Source: an uncultured Saprospiraceae bacterium
Lineage (GTDB): Bacteria; Bacteroidota; Bacteroidia; Chitinophagales; Saprospiraceae
Direction of reading: 5' to 3'
NCBI GenBank assembly: GCA_937995755.1
Contig: CALKJD010000029.1
Span: 1 to 43,870, forward strand
Length of the DNA: 43,870 nt
In this document: one piece after another, positions 7,196 through 15,563 of the stretch
How positions within the stretch are numbered: position 1 is the first letter of the stretch
Layout of the letters: each line of letters opens with the position of its first letter
Notes under the pieces: generated by a model
The model's database searches: none
The model's input: the letters and a program-made list of their open reading frames with translations, nothing else
Told to the model about the DNA's origin: nothing
Position numbers and translations under genes: made by a program

Positions 7196-10100
7196 ATGAA
7201 AAGAAATTTACACTTCTTCTTACTACTTATGTTTGCATGCATAAGCAGTACATTATTTGCTCAATTGCAGGACGGAACGATAGCACCAGATTTTACTCTT
7301 ACAGATATTAATGGTGAAACTTACAATTTATACGACGAATTAAACGCAGGGAAGTCAGTTATTCTTGACATTTCAGCAACATGGTGCGGTCCATGTTGGA
7401 ACTATCATACAAGTGGTGTCCTAGAAGATTTATACGATGACTTAGGACCTAACGGAACAGATCAGATTAGAATATTTATGGTCGAAGGAGAATCAGATAC
7501 AAACTTAGATTGTCTCTATGGTTCTTCGGGTTGCAATGATTCTTCATGGGGTGATTGGGTGACAGGAACTCATTATCCTATTTTTTCGCCAGAGCCAGCA
7601 GAAGCGGATGCTTTTGTCAATGCATATGCACTGGGGTTTTGGCCAACTATCTACGGTATCTCACCGATTGATAAGACAGTACAGTTAATTGGACTTGCAT
7701 CATATAATACTTGGGAAGGCTGGTTGATCGATTCATGGCAGATGAATGCAACGGCTACTACAACAGATTCTAATTGTCCCAATACAGGATCTGCAGACCT
7801 TAATGTTAATCTTGGATTTGGAAGTCTCGATTACGAGTGGAGTAATGGAGCAACTACAGAGGACTTAGTCAATGTGCCAGCAGGAAACTATACGGTTACG
7901 ATATCAGATGATCATGGAGTTGATTTTATTTTGGACGATATCATTGTTGGAGGTACGTCCGCAGCGAACATAGAAGTTAATTATATTGGAATAGAGGGAG
8001 TTGATTGTAATGGCAATAATTCTGGTTCTATTGATGTGTTTGCATCTGGTGGGGCAGGGGCGTTTTCATATGAGTGGAGTAATGGTGCAGTAGGTAGCTA
8101 TTTAGAAAATTTGAGTGGAGGAGATTATGAAGTAACAGCTACTGATATAAGCGGATGTCAAGCGGTAGAAATATTTACTATTGCAGAGCCAGAAGTACTC
8201 GCATTAAGTTTGTCACTTTCTAATACTGTTTGTGGTGAAGATAATGGCTCCGCACTCTTGTTTGCAGATGGAGGAACAGGACCATATACATATGATATAG
8301 GTATGGGCGGACAAAATGGTTCTAGTTTTAATAGCTTGATAGCAGGATCGTATTTGTCAGAAATTACAGATGTAAACGGATGTAACACACAAAAGCCATT
8401 CAATATAGATGCATCAGTTGCACCAGTTGCAATGGTCGAAGCAGAAGGTGCCATAGATTGTAATACAAGCAACGTTGTTTTGACAGCTGCCAATAGCACA
8501 GCTAGCGGTAGTCTTGATTACATATGGTCTACTACAGAAGGTGAAATCGTTGGCAGTAATCAAACAGAAAGTATTACGGTATCAGCCGAGGGAGAATATT
8601 CTTTAATGATAGTCGAATTAGAAACAGGTTGTCTGTCTACGGCAGAGATTTCTGTAGAAGATAATACTGCAGTACCTACCATATCTGTAGCGGATGTAGA
8701 TATGATTACTTGTGAGAATACTCAGGTAACTCTTGATGCATCGATGTCAGATACTGGAGATGATCTTACTTATATATGGTCTACGGAAGATGGCAATATA
8801 TTAGATGATGCAGATAATCTAGCTGTCGAAGTGAATCAAGGTGGATCATATACTCTAACCATATCTGACGGTAACAGTGGTTGTGTAGCTACGGAGACTG
8901 TGACTGTTATTGCAGATAACTTACAGCCCACCATTGAAGTTAATGATGAAGAATTGACTTGTGCCGTTACAGAAGCGGTACTATGTGCTAATGTGGAAGA
9001 AGGGCATATTGTTCGTTGGGATACTGCTGCAGGAGTTGTATTAGCCTCTTGTATAACTGTATCGATCTCTGGTGAATATGTGGCAATTGTCGAAGCACCG
9101 AATGGATGTACAAATTCGGCGGTGTCTACCGTCACAGTATCTAATGATCTGCCTGAGGTGTCAGTTAACACTTTAGGTGTCATTACTTGTACACAAGAGT
9201 CGATTACAATAGAGGCAGATATAGTAGGAGATGTTACCGATCATACCATAATATGGTCAGATGCTAATGGAGACGTGTTAAGTGACGGAGTTCAAAATAT
9301 AGAAGTAACTGAGTCAGGTGAGTATGAACTAGTGGTGACTAATGCTCTTGGGTGTTCTGTATCTACAAAAGTACTTGTAGAAGAAAATATAAATAATCCT
9401 ATTGCCGGATTTGATTATAGTTTAGATGATGATGGCGTAGTAACACTACAAAGTACATCTGCGGAAGGTGGTTTTGTAACTTGGAAGTTTGAAGATGGTA
9501 CCGAATTACTGGGTGACGAAGCAACTATTAGTTTAGCAAATGGCGGTGAATACGAAGTGTGCATGACATATGCCAATGAATGTGGATCTGACGACTATTG
9601 TCAGACTATTGTGTACAGTGTATTATTAGCGGTCAATATAGAAAAATCGGATTTAACTTGTTTTCAATCAGGAGATGGATATATATATCCAAATGCAACT
9701 GGTGGAGCCGCAGGTTATACTTATTTGTGGATTGGGCCTGATGGGTTTATAAGTGCAGAATCTAATTTGTTTGATTTAGATGCAGGTCAATACTCACTTT
9801 CTATAGTGGATGAGAGTGGTGCAGAAATTACTACAGAAGTAACTCTAACTGAGCCAGAGGCATTGGGTGCCATTAATGAAGTAGTTGCCAATGTAAGCTG
9901 TAAAGGAGATGAGGATGGTAATATCTCTATGAACATAATCGGAGGTACAGGAAGTTACCAATATGAATGGTCGGATGGGAATATGGAAATCAGTAGAGCA
10001 GACCTATCTCCTGGCGATTATGTACTTAATGTTACAGATGAAGTAGGGTGTGAGTTGAATAAAACATATACAGTATTAGAGCCTGAAGAATTATTGCCTA

Positions 10101-10585
10101 TTTCCATATTGATCTCAGCAGAGACAGGTGACGATAATAACGGAAGGATCGAGATCGAGATGACTGGAGGTGCTGGACAATTGACATATCTATGGTCCAA
10201 TGGAGATACAACCTCTACTATTGTAAATCTAGATGCAGGAGAGTATTCAGTAATAATAACAGATGAAAATGGTTGTACTTATTATGAAGATGGTATAGTT
10301 GTGGAATCACTCACAGATATCACAGATTTAAATATGGTTGATGATTTTAGTATGTATCCAATTCCTGCAAATTCTTTCTTAAATGTGAATGCAACACTTA
10401 ATGGTGAACAAAAGTTAAAAATTAATATCGTTGATTCTAAGGGAAGTCCGGTATGGTCCACATCAGATAATACTTCTGAGATAACGGAGGTTATTGATCT
10501 TTCTGACTTCGCTACAGGAGTCTATTCACTTTCTATAATATCAGAGAATAGTATACGATCAGAAAATTTTATTGTAATTAAATAA
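7196..10585 (+). CDS. T9SS-secreted protein: thioredoxin-like domain fused to SprB/PKD-like repeats
   Basis: A 1129-residue surface or secreted protein. It has a signal peptide at 1-22 (ending TLFAQ). A redoxin/TlpA-like thioredoxin fold follows at about 25-185, with the active-site pair C64-G-P-C67 after ATW and a cis-proline candidate P150 in GFWPT. From about 200 to 400 come SprB-type repeats (EWSNG...L..G.Y.V...D..GC). Around 400-815 are Ig/PKD-like repeats of the form 'V.C.....VTL.A.......Y.WST.DG'. SprB-type repeats return at about 820-1045. The end (about 1055-1129: FSMYPIPANSFLNV... FATGVYSLSI... ENFIVIK) is a type A T9SS sorting domain. The protein is therefore exported by Sec and then T9SS. 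The role of an external CXXC domain is not known. It is followed by a hairpin and then by two envelope protein genes. Confidence 0.9.
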   Translation: MKRNLHFFLLLMFACISSTLFAQLQDGTIAPDFTLTDINGETYNLYDELNAGKSVILDISATWCGPCWNYHTSGVLEDLYDDLGPNGTDQIRIFMVEGESDTNLDCLYGSSGCNDSSWGDWVTGTHYPIFSPEPAEADAFVNAYALGFWPTIYGISPIDKTVQLIGLASYNTWEGWLIDSWQMNATATTTDSNCPNTGSADLNVNLGFGSLDYEWSNGATTEDLVNVPAGNYTVTISDDHGVDFILDDIIVGGTSAANIEVNYIGIEGVDCNGNNSGSIDVFASGGAGAFSYEWSNGAVGSYLENLSGGDYEVTATDISGCQAVEIFTIAEPEVLALSLSLSNTVCGEDNGSALLFADGGTGPYTYDIGMGGQNGSSFNSLIAGSYLSEITDVNGCNTQKPFNIDASVAPVAMVEAEGAIDCNTSNVVLTAANSTASGSLDYIWSTTEGEIVGSNQTESITVSAEGEYSLMIVELETGCLSTAEISVEDNTAVPTISVADVDMITCENTQVTLDASMSDTGDDLTYIWSTEDGNILDDADNLAVEVNQGGSYTLTISDGNSGCVATETVTVIADNLQPTIEVNDEELTCAVTEAVLCANVEEGHIVRWDTAAGVVLASCITVSISGEYVAIVEAPNGCTNSAVSTVTVSNDLPEVSVNTLGVITCTQESITIEADIVGDVTDHTIIWSDANGDVLSDGVQNIEVTESGEYELVVTNALGCSVSTKVLVEENINNPIAGFDYSLDDDGVVTLQSTSAEGGFVTWKFEDGTELLGDEATISLANGGEYEVCMTYANECGSDDYCQTIVYSVLLAVNIEKSDLTCFQSGDGYIYPNATGGAAGYTYLWIGPDGFISAESNLFDLDAGQYSLSIVDESGAEITTEVTLTEPEALGAINEVVANVSCKGDEDGNISMNIIGGTGSYQYEWSDGNMEISRADLSPGDYVLNVTDEVGCELNKTYTVLEPEELLPISILISAETGDDNNGRIEIEMTGGAGQLTYLWSNGDTTSTIVNLDAGEYSVIITDENGCTYYEDGIVVESLTDITDLNMVDDFSMYPIPANSFLNVNATLNGEQKLKINIVDSKGSPVWSTSDNTSEITEVIDLSDFATGVYSLSIISENSIRSENFIVIK

Positions 10586-10625
10586 GTAATTGTACTATTT
10601 AATTAGTGAGTCTAAGTAATTTATA

Positions 10626-10651
10626 AAGCATCTTCCAGTAGGGGGATGCTT
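10626..10651 (+). terminator. Terminator-like hairpin after the T9SS protein gene
   Basis: AAGCATCTTCC (10626-10636) pairs with GGGGGATGCTT (10641-10651), with two G-T pairs, around the loop AGTA. It is followed by CGTATTTTA, a weak T tract, and lies 41 bases after the stop codon. Confidence 0.6.
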
Positions 10652-10711
10652 CGTATTTTAGTGTCTATTGTTTACATAAAACTACCTAGAGGGATGACTT
10701 GGTGGTAATGA

Positions 10712-10719
10712 TATTTTTG
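10712..10719 (+). promoter_or_regulatory. Candidate -7 element for the OmpA-domain protein gene
   Basis: TATTTTTG matches TANNTTTG exactly, 70 bases before the ATG at 10789 and downstream of the preceding hairpin. A -33 TTTG at the expected spacing is not visible. Confidence 0.35.
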
Positions 10720-10788
10720 GAGATTATATAAAACACCTAAATGGAAGTATTATAAGAAGAAAAGCCAATAACCACTATTACCAATCCT

Positions 10789-12699
10789 ATGTTAAACCAA
10801 TTTTTATTCTCCGTAGTATTGATTTTCTGCGTCAGCACTTTTAGCTATGCACAAAAGCAATTTTCTGATCTACTTTTCTATGAAGTAGATGAGCATAATC
10901 TAAGTGATGCTAATCAACGCACATTGGATTCTCTTGTATTAAGATTCTACTCTTATAATGATTATACTATAGAAATTATTGGACACGCAGATGCCCAAGG
11001 TTCAGAAGGGTATAATAAAAAAATAGCAGCAAGAAGAGCGTCAGTTGTTCAACAATATCTTTCATCCGCAGGAATTCCGAATAACAAGATTAAGGTTAAC
11101 TCTAAAGGAAGTACGGACCCATTGGATAAATCGAAATTCGCGAAAATAAATGGTGGCGATAGAAGAGTAGAAATACGCAGCTATGCTACAGTATTTGCCG
11201 ATGTAGATGCATTGTTAGATCAGTTAGGTCCGCAGACGCAGTACATTACTATAGATAATAGAAAAGATAATAATCTCACACTAATAGATGGAACAGAAAT
11301 ATTTGTTCCGGCACATTCATTGGTTTACGCGGATGGTTCTGGTGATGTAAAAGAACTAGTAACAATCGCGGTCAAGGAATCTTATGATGTAATTGATTTT
11401 GTAGCAGAAGATTTGCATACTAAGACAGCTAATGAACTTTTGCAAACTGGAGGGATGATATATCTTAATGCAGAAGCAGGAGGTAAGCAGCTCGGCATCA
11501 AAACAGGAAAATTATTAGATATTAAATATCCAGAGAAAAAGGTTTCTGATGGTATGTTATTATACGATGCTGTAGAGAACGATCATGGTATATCTTGGAC
11601 CTTAGCAGAAGGCGAAATATCTACAGAAGGTAAAAGTGAAGCAGAAGCTGAATTAGATATAACATCTCTTTTAGAAATGGCTATTGAATCTCCAGTGATG
11701 CCTCAAATAGAATTTGGGACTATGCCTAAAATTCCGATTGTACCAGCGAAACCAACCCAACCAATACAACCAAAGGAGCCTAATAAGAACGATATAGACT
11801 ATGATGCTAAATTAGCTAAATATGAAAAGTCTTATAAGCTTTATCAAAAGAGATTTCGGACTTATGAAGGTCTGAAACTCAACTACGATACTGTAAAACC
11901 ACGAGCAGAATCAGAATTGCGTATGTGGCAGTTAGAGGTGGAGGAGCGTATGACGCAGATTAAGGAATACGAAAGAGAGATGAAAGATTATACTTGTAAT
12001 ACTAAATTGTATAATGCAATAACATATGTTCAGGAAAACTATGGAAGTATACCTTCAAGTGAATTGTTCAAGACTTTCAAAGAAATGGTCTATACTGATC
12101 TAGCTTTGAAAGACGTAAAAGATCCATATAAGGAAGCATTCAATAATTTTAAAAAGCAGGTAATTAGACATAAAAAAATTAAAGGAGATTATCTTAATTA
12201 TAATAGTTATAGCCGTAAAAGTTTATTTAATACTACGGTGAAACCATTAATAGATAATATTGAATCACAAAATATTGAAAATAAATTATCTGTGACTAAA
12301 ACTTTAAGTGAAGGAGAGCTAGATAGATACATGTTTAGTGTAGGTAGTTTTGGATATCATAACGTAGATAAGCCTATCGATTATGAGCCTGAAGAATTAT
12401 TAGAACTTACGTTAACTGATGATGCGGAAGGCACTAAATATTACGTGGTGCTCAAAGGGACTCAAAGTGTATTAGGTGCTCAATATGGTAATGGTAGCTA
12501 TACTCTTGAGGGACTACCTAAAAACCATGATGTGATGATAGTCGGAGTTAAACTTGTTGACTCTGTTCCGCATATGGCTGTGACAGATATTAATACAGGT
12601 GGTGCTGAACAGTTTACATTGAATATGAATTTTGAAGAAACTAATCTACATGGCATTCGATCTGAACTTGAAACGCTAAATGAATACGCAGGTATATAG
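10789..12699 (+). CDS. Envelope protein with N-terminal OmpA-like domain, ZU5-like domain and coiled coil
   Basis: A 636-residue protein with a signal peptide (about 1-21, ending FSYAQ). An OmpA C-terminal-like peptidoglycan-binding domain lies at about 27-131: TIEIIGHADAQGSEGYN, then AARRASVVQQYL, with D68 and R83 matching the diaminopimelate-binding pair of the family. At about 150-245 a domain reading GTEIFVPAHSLVYADG... LQTGGMIYLNA resembles ZU5-like modules common in Bacteroidota. A proline-rich linker (about 305-330) is followed by a charged, probably coiled-coil stretch (about 335-415). The C-terminal region (about 515-636) begins MFSVGSFGYHNVDKP, like the lGwiNvD segment found in many Bacteroidota surface proteins (recalled pattern). 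OmpA domains usually sit at the C-terminus, so this arrangement is unusual. Confidence 0.82.
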   Translation: MLNQFLFSVVLIFCVSTFSYAQKQFSDLLFYEVDEHNLSDANQRTLDSLVLRFYSYNDYTIEIIGHADAQGSEGYNKKIAARRASVVQQYLSSAGIPNNKIKVNSKGSTDPLDKSKFAKINGGDRRVEIRSYATVFADVDALLDQLGPQTQYITIDNRKDNNLTLIDGTEIFVPAHSLVYADGSGDVKELVTIAVKESYDVIDFVAEDLHTKTANELLQTGGMIYLNAEAGGKQLGIKTGKLLDIKYPEKKVSDGMLLYDAVENDHGISWTLAEGEISTEGKSEAEAELDITSLLEMAIESPVMPQIEFGTMPKIPIVPAKPTQPIQPKEPNKNDIDYDAKLAKYEKSYKLYQKRFRTYEGLKLNYDTVKPRAESELRMWQLEVEERMTQIKEYEREMKDYTCNTKLYNAITYVQENYGSIPSSELFKTFKEMVYTDLALKDVKDPYKEAFNNFKKQVIRHKKIKGDYLNYNSYSRKSLFNTTVKPLIDNIESQNIENKLSVTKTLSEGELDRYMFSVGSFGYHNVDKPIDYEPEELLELTLTDDAEGTKYYVVLKGTQSVLGAQYGNGSYTLEGLPKNHDVMIVGVKLVDSVPHMAVTDINTGGAEQFTLNMNFEETNLHGIRSELETLNEYAGI

Positions 12700-12723
12700 C
12701 AAGCTATTATATTACGGTTGCGT

Positions 12724-12757
12724 AAGGATGTATCAGTATGGTGCATCCTTTTTTTTA
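12724..12757 (+). terminator. Intrinsic terminator after the OmpA/ZU5-like gene
   Basis: AAGGATGTATC (12724-12734) pairs with GGTGCATCCTT (12740-12750), including two G-T pairs, around the loop AGTAT. A run of T residues follows. It lies 24 bases after the stop codon and is a textbook terminator. Confidence 0.85.
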
Positions 12758-12808
12758 TTTCATTATTGAAGAATGCAATACTAAGTGTAACGAAATTGTC
12801 GTTATATT

Positions 12809-13690
12809 TTGAAACAACTGATTTTGATGCATTCCTATTGGATTATAGTTTTGTTAATCATGACCTCTATTACCTATAGTAATGGGCAAGAAATGAGCTA
12901 CACGCCATTTAAGGGAAAAGTATATAAGTATCCTAGTCAGCTAAAATATATACCATTTCAAGATGATTATGCTGATCGATATCCATTGATTAAAGAATTC
13001 TCTTGGGACTCTATTCATGTAGATCAGAGAGATACCGATAAAGGATTTCCAGATGTCGATTGTAAAGGAGCTTTTGGGATTATGTTTACATCTGTGTTAA
13101 GCATTGATACTACATCTATGTATCGATTTGCAATTACATCTGATGATGGTTCTATAGTATGGCTTGATGGTGAAAAGATTATTGATAATGATTTTAGTAA
13201 AGGGATGCACACGAAAGAGGATACTTTAGCCTTGCGACCTGGAGAGTATAAAATGAATATTTGGTACTATCAAGCCTATCCAACTATGTTTGGAGTAATC
13301 TATGAAAGCCAACCAGTAGATGCTGAAGTCAAGTGGGATATCGACACTATTTCTTTAAGTCAGGATTTACTTTTTGATCTTGGCAGTAGTCAGTTAAACA
13401 AAAAGAGTGATTACTTGTTAGACAGCCTATCTCAACTTCTGATGTCTTACGAAAATGTAAAAGTTAGAATTGTAGGATACACTGATAATATTGGATCTTT
13501 GCAGAGTAATATTATTCTGTCTCAACGAAGAGCGGATAGTATAAGAGAATATCTACAAGAGCATGTGGATCAAACTGGAGTTATATATTATACAAGGGGG
13601 CGTGGAGAGACAATGCCGATAGCAAATAATGATACTCGGAAGGGGAGAGCTAGAAATCGAAGAGTAGAAATATTGATCGAAGGCTTTTAA
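12809..13690 (+). CDS. PA14-OmpA fusion envelope protein
   Basis: A 293-residue protein read from a TTG codon. Starting there gives MKQLIL and a positive N-terminus for the signal sequence (about 1-26). The alternative ATG at 12827 loses the lysine. A PA14-like module occupies about 35-170: FTSVLSIDTTSMYRFAITSDDGSIVWLDG, with the SDDGS loop at 111-115, then LRPGEYKMNIWYYQ. An OmpA C-terminal domain follows at about 180-293: VRIVGYTDNIGS, D226, SQRRADSI with R240, and RNRRVEILI. PA14 often binds or modulates carbohydrate interactions, and OmpA domains anchor to peptidoglycan (established). The fusion suggests a glycan-binding protein tethered at the cell wall (inference). It is the third envelope gene in a row and is separated from its neighbour by a terminator. 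Confidence 0.85.
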   Translation: MKQLILMHSYWIIVLLIMTSITYSNGQEMSYTPFKGKVYKYPSQLKYIPFQDDYADRYPLIKEFSWDSIHVDQRDTDKGFPDVDCKGAFGIMFTSVLSIDTTSMYRFAITSDDGSIVWLDGEKIIDNDFSKGMHTKEDTLALRPGEYKMNIWYYQAYPTMFGVIYESQPVDAEVKWDIDTISLSQDLLFDLGSSQLNKKSDYLLDSLSQLLMSYENVKVRIVGYTDNIGSLQSNIILSQRRADSIREYLQEHVDQTGVIYYTRGRGETMPIANNDTRKGRARNRRVEILIEGF

Positions 13691-13737
13691 TTGGGGCCAT
13701 TTCATTTGTGACGGACAATCAGTGTATGAAAATAATG

Positions 13738-13768
13738 TTGCCAATTATACATAACTTAGGTACTTTTG
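13738..13768 (+). promoter_or_regulatory. Promoter of metK
   Basis: TTG (13738-13740), exactly 20 bases, then TACTTTTG (13761-13768), a full match to the TANNTTTG -7 element. It lies 84 bases before the metK ATG, in a 162-base gap. This is the best promoter match in the window. No SAM riboswitch-like fold was recognised in the leader. Confidence 0.6.
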
Positions 13769-13852
13769 GCAATCTTAATTTGGATTTGAAAACATAGAAA
13801 AGCTGTGTGTAAGAATTCAATAACAATGTAGTGAATAAAAAATAATATATAT

Positions 13853-15109
13853 ATGTCATACCTCTTTACATCAGAGTCAGTTTCAGAAGGGCACCCAGAC
13901 AAAGTAGCTGATCAAATATCAGATGCATTAGTAGATCATTTCTTAGCATTTGATCCTTCATCTAAGGTAGCGTGCGAAACTCTTGTCACTACAGGTCAAG
14001 TAGTATTAGCAGGTGAAGTAAAGTCTTCTACTTATCTAGATGTACAACAGATTGCACGTGATGTGATCAAGCGAATTGGTTATACTAAATCAGAATACAT
14101 GTTCGAGGCTAATAGCTGTGGTGTATTTTCAAGTATACACGAACAATCACCTGAAATCAATCAAGGTGTAGAGCGTAAGAAAAAAGAAGATCAAGGAGCA
14201 GGTGACCAAGGAATGATGTTTGGATATGCATCGAGCGAAACGGATAATTATATGCCACTAGCCTTAGATCTATCACATAAGATACTAACAGAGTTGGCAG
14301 CAATCCGTAAGGAAGGAAAGAAGATGAAGTATTTAAGGCCTGACTCTAAGTCTCAAGTAACTATAGAGTATTCTGATGATAACAAACCAGTAAGAATCGA
14401 CTCTATCGTTGTATCAACGCAGCATGACGATTTTGATGAAGACGAAAAGATGTTGGCCAAAATCAAAGAAGACGTAATTAAGATTGTTATCCCAAGAGTA
14501 AAAAAACAAGTGAAGCCAAGCTTACGTAAGTTGTTTGATTCTAATATTACTTACCATGTTAACCCAACAGGAAAATTTGTCATCGGTGGGCCGCATGGTG
14601 ATACAGGATTAACGGGTCGTAAAATCATAGTAGATACTTACGGTGGTAAAGGTGCACACGGAGGTGGTGCATTTTCGGGTAAAGATCCTAGTAAAGTAGA
14701 TAGGTCAGCGGCATATGCCACTAGACATATTGCTAAAAACATGGTAGCAGCAGGAATTTGTGAGGAAGTACTAGTACAAGTATCTTATGCTATTGGAGTA
14801 GCGCAGCCTACTAATATCTATGTAAATACTTATGGGTCATCTAATGTAGATAATACTGACGGACAGATCGCTCAGAAGATTGAGAAGATTTTTGACATGA
14901 GACCATATGCTATTGAAACTAGATTAAAACTCCGTAACCCCATATATTCAGAAACTGCGGCTTATGGACACATGGGTAGAGAGCCAGAAAAGAAGACAGT
15001 AACATTTACGGATGGATCAGGTAAAACTAAGTCTAAGAAAGTTGAGACGTTTACTTGGGAGAAGCTTGATTACGTAAAGAAAATCAAGACTGCTTTTAAA
15101 TTAAAGTAA
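13853..15109 (+). CDS. metK: S-adenosylmethionine synthetase
   Basis: MetK makes S-adenosylmethionine from ATP and methionine in the cytoplasm. The 418-residue protein shows SVSEGHPDK (catalytic H14), [12 protein letters not shown] (115-126), [13 protein letters not shown] (245-257) and [16 protein letters not shown] (270-285), the signature motifs in their usual order. It is longer than the E. coli enzyme (384) because of insertions between motifs and a lysine-rich C-terminal tail, which I believe is usual in Bacteroidota. It has its own promoter match and a strong terminator, so it is probably monocistronic. Confidence 0.97.
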   Translation: MSYLFTSESVSEGHPDKVADQISDALVDHFLAFDPSSKVACETLVTTGQVVLAGEVKSSTYLDVQQIARDVIKRIGYTKSEYMFEANSCGVFSSIHEQSPEINQGVERKKKEDQGAGDQGMMFGYASSETDNYMPLALDLSHKILTELAAIRKEGKKMKYLRPDSKSQVTIEYSDDNKPVRIDSIVVSTQHDDFDEDEKMLAKIKEDVIKIVIPRVKKQVKPSLRKLFDSNITYHVNPTGKFVIGGPHGDTGLTGRKIIVDTYGGKGAHGGGAFSGKDPSKVDRSAAYATRHIAKNMVAAGICEEVLVQVSYAIGVAQPTNIYVNTYGSSNVDNTDGQIAQKIEKIFDMRPYAIETRLKLRNPIYSETAAYGHMGREPEKKTVTFTDGSGKTKSKKVETFTWEKLDYVKKIKTAFKLK

Positions 15110-15130
15110 ATACAACAAGTAATATATTAT

Positions 15131-15172
15131 AAGTGGCTATCTGGATGCGTTCAGATAGCCACTTTTGTTTTT
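15131..15172 (+). terminator. Intrinsic terminator of metK
   Basis: AAGTGGCTATCTG (15131-15143) pairs perfectly with CAGATAGCCACTT (15152-15164), a 13-bp stem with an eight-base loop, followed by TTGTTTTT. It lies 21 bases after the metK stop. Confidence 0.92.
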
Positions 15173-15563
15173 AGTAGTAATTTTGAATGTATATAGCTCT
15201 TGATTGCTTTAACGTATAAGTTTATAGCATTATATGTTCATGATGAGCTAAAGAATTGAATTAAATTTTTGACCAAGTGATAGAGTCTTGGAATTCTTAT
15301 CGCTTTGATCTAGATATGTACTAAGAATCGTTGGCCACTATTCTATTACTTTGATAATCTAATGTATACATATTGTATTTTTATTTGATGTGATGGATGC
15401 AATGGAATGACAGTTATTAATTTCATCATAGCCGCGTCATATCTGCTCCATTAATCTAATTGAAGACAACTTTTACCGATTCTGACAACATACATATTCT
15501 CTTTTTTGTCATACATTAGCAGTGTAATTTTACCTCATATAGTACAACCATAACTCACTTACC
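15173..15563. other. Long leader or intergenic region before gcvP
   Basis: About 390 AT-rich bases with no supported coding frame. I looked for a glycine riboswitch (paired aptamers, GGAGAG-type cores) and saw none. TTTTTTG (about 15502-15508) followed after about 16 bases by TAATTTTA is a weak promoter-like arrangement just before gcvP. Confidence 0.5.

Noticed and set aside
8158-9183. Minus-strand frames inside the SprB/PKD repeat gene
   Set aside because: They are antisense to a protein with clear domains and have low-complexity Ser/Thr/Pro composition typical of shadows of repeat genes.
13691-13852. SAM riboswitch upstream of metK
   Set aside because: The 162-base gap has a promoter match but no recognisable SAM aptamer helices.
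15173-15563. Glycine riboswitch upstream of gcvP
   Set aside because: No paired aptamer cores or conserved glycine-riboswitch motifs were seen in the region.
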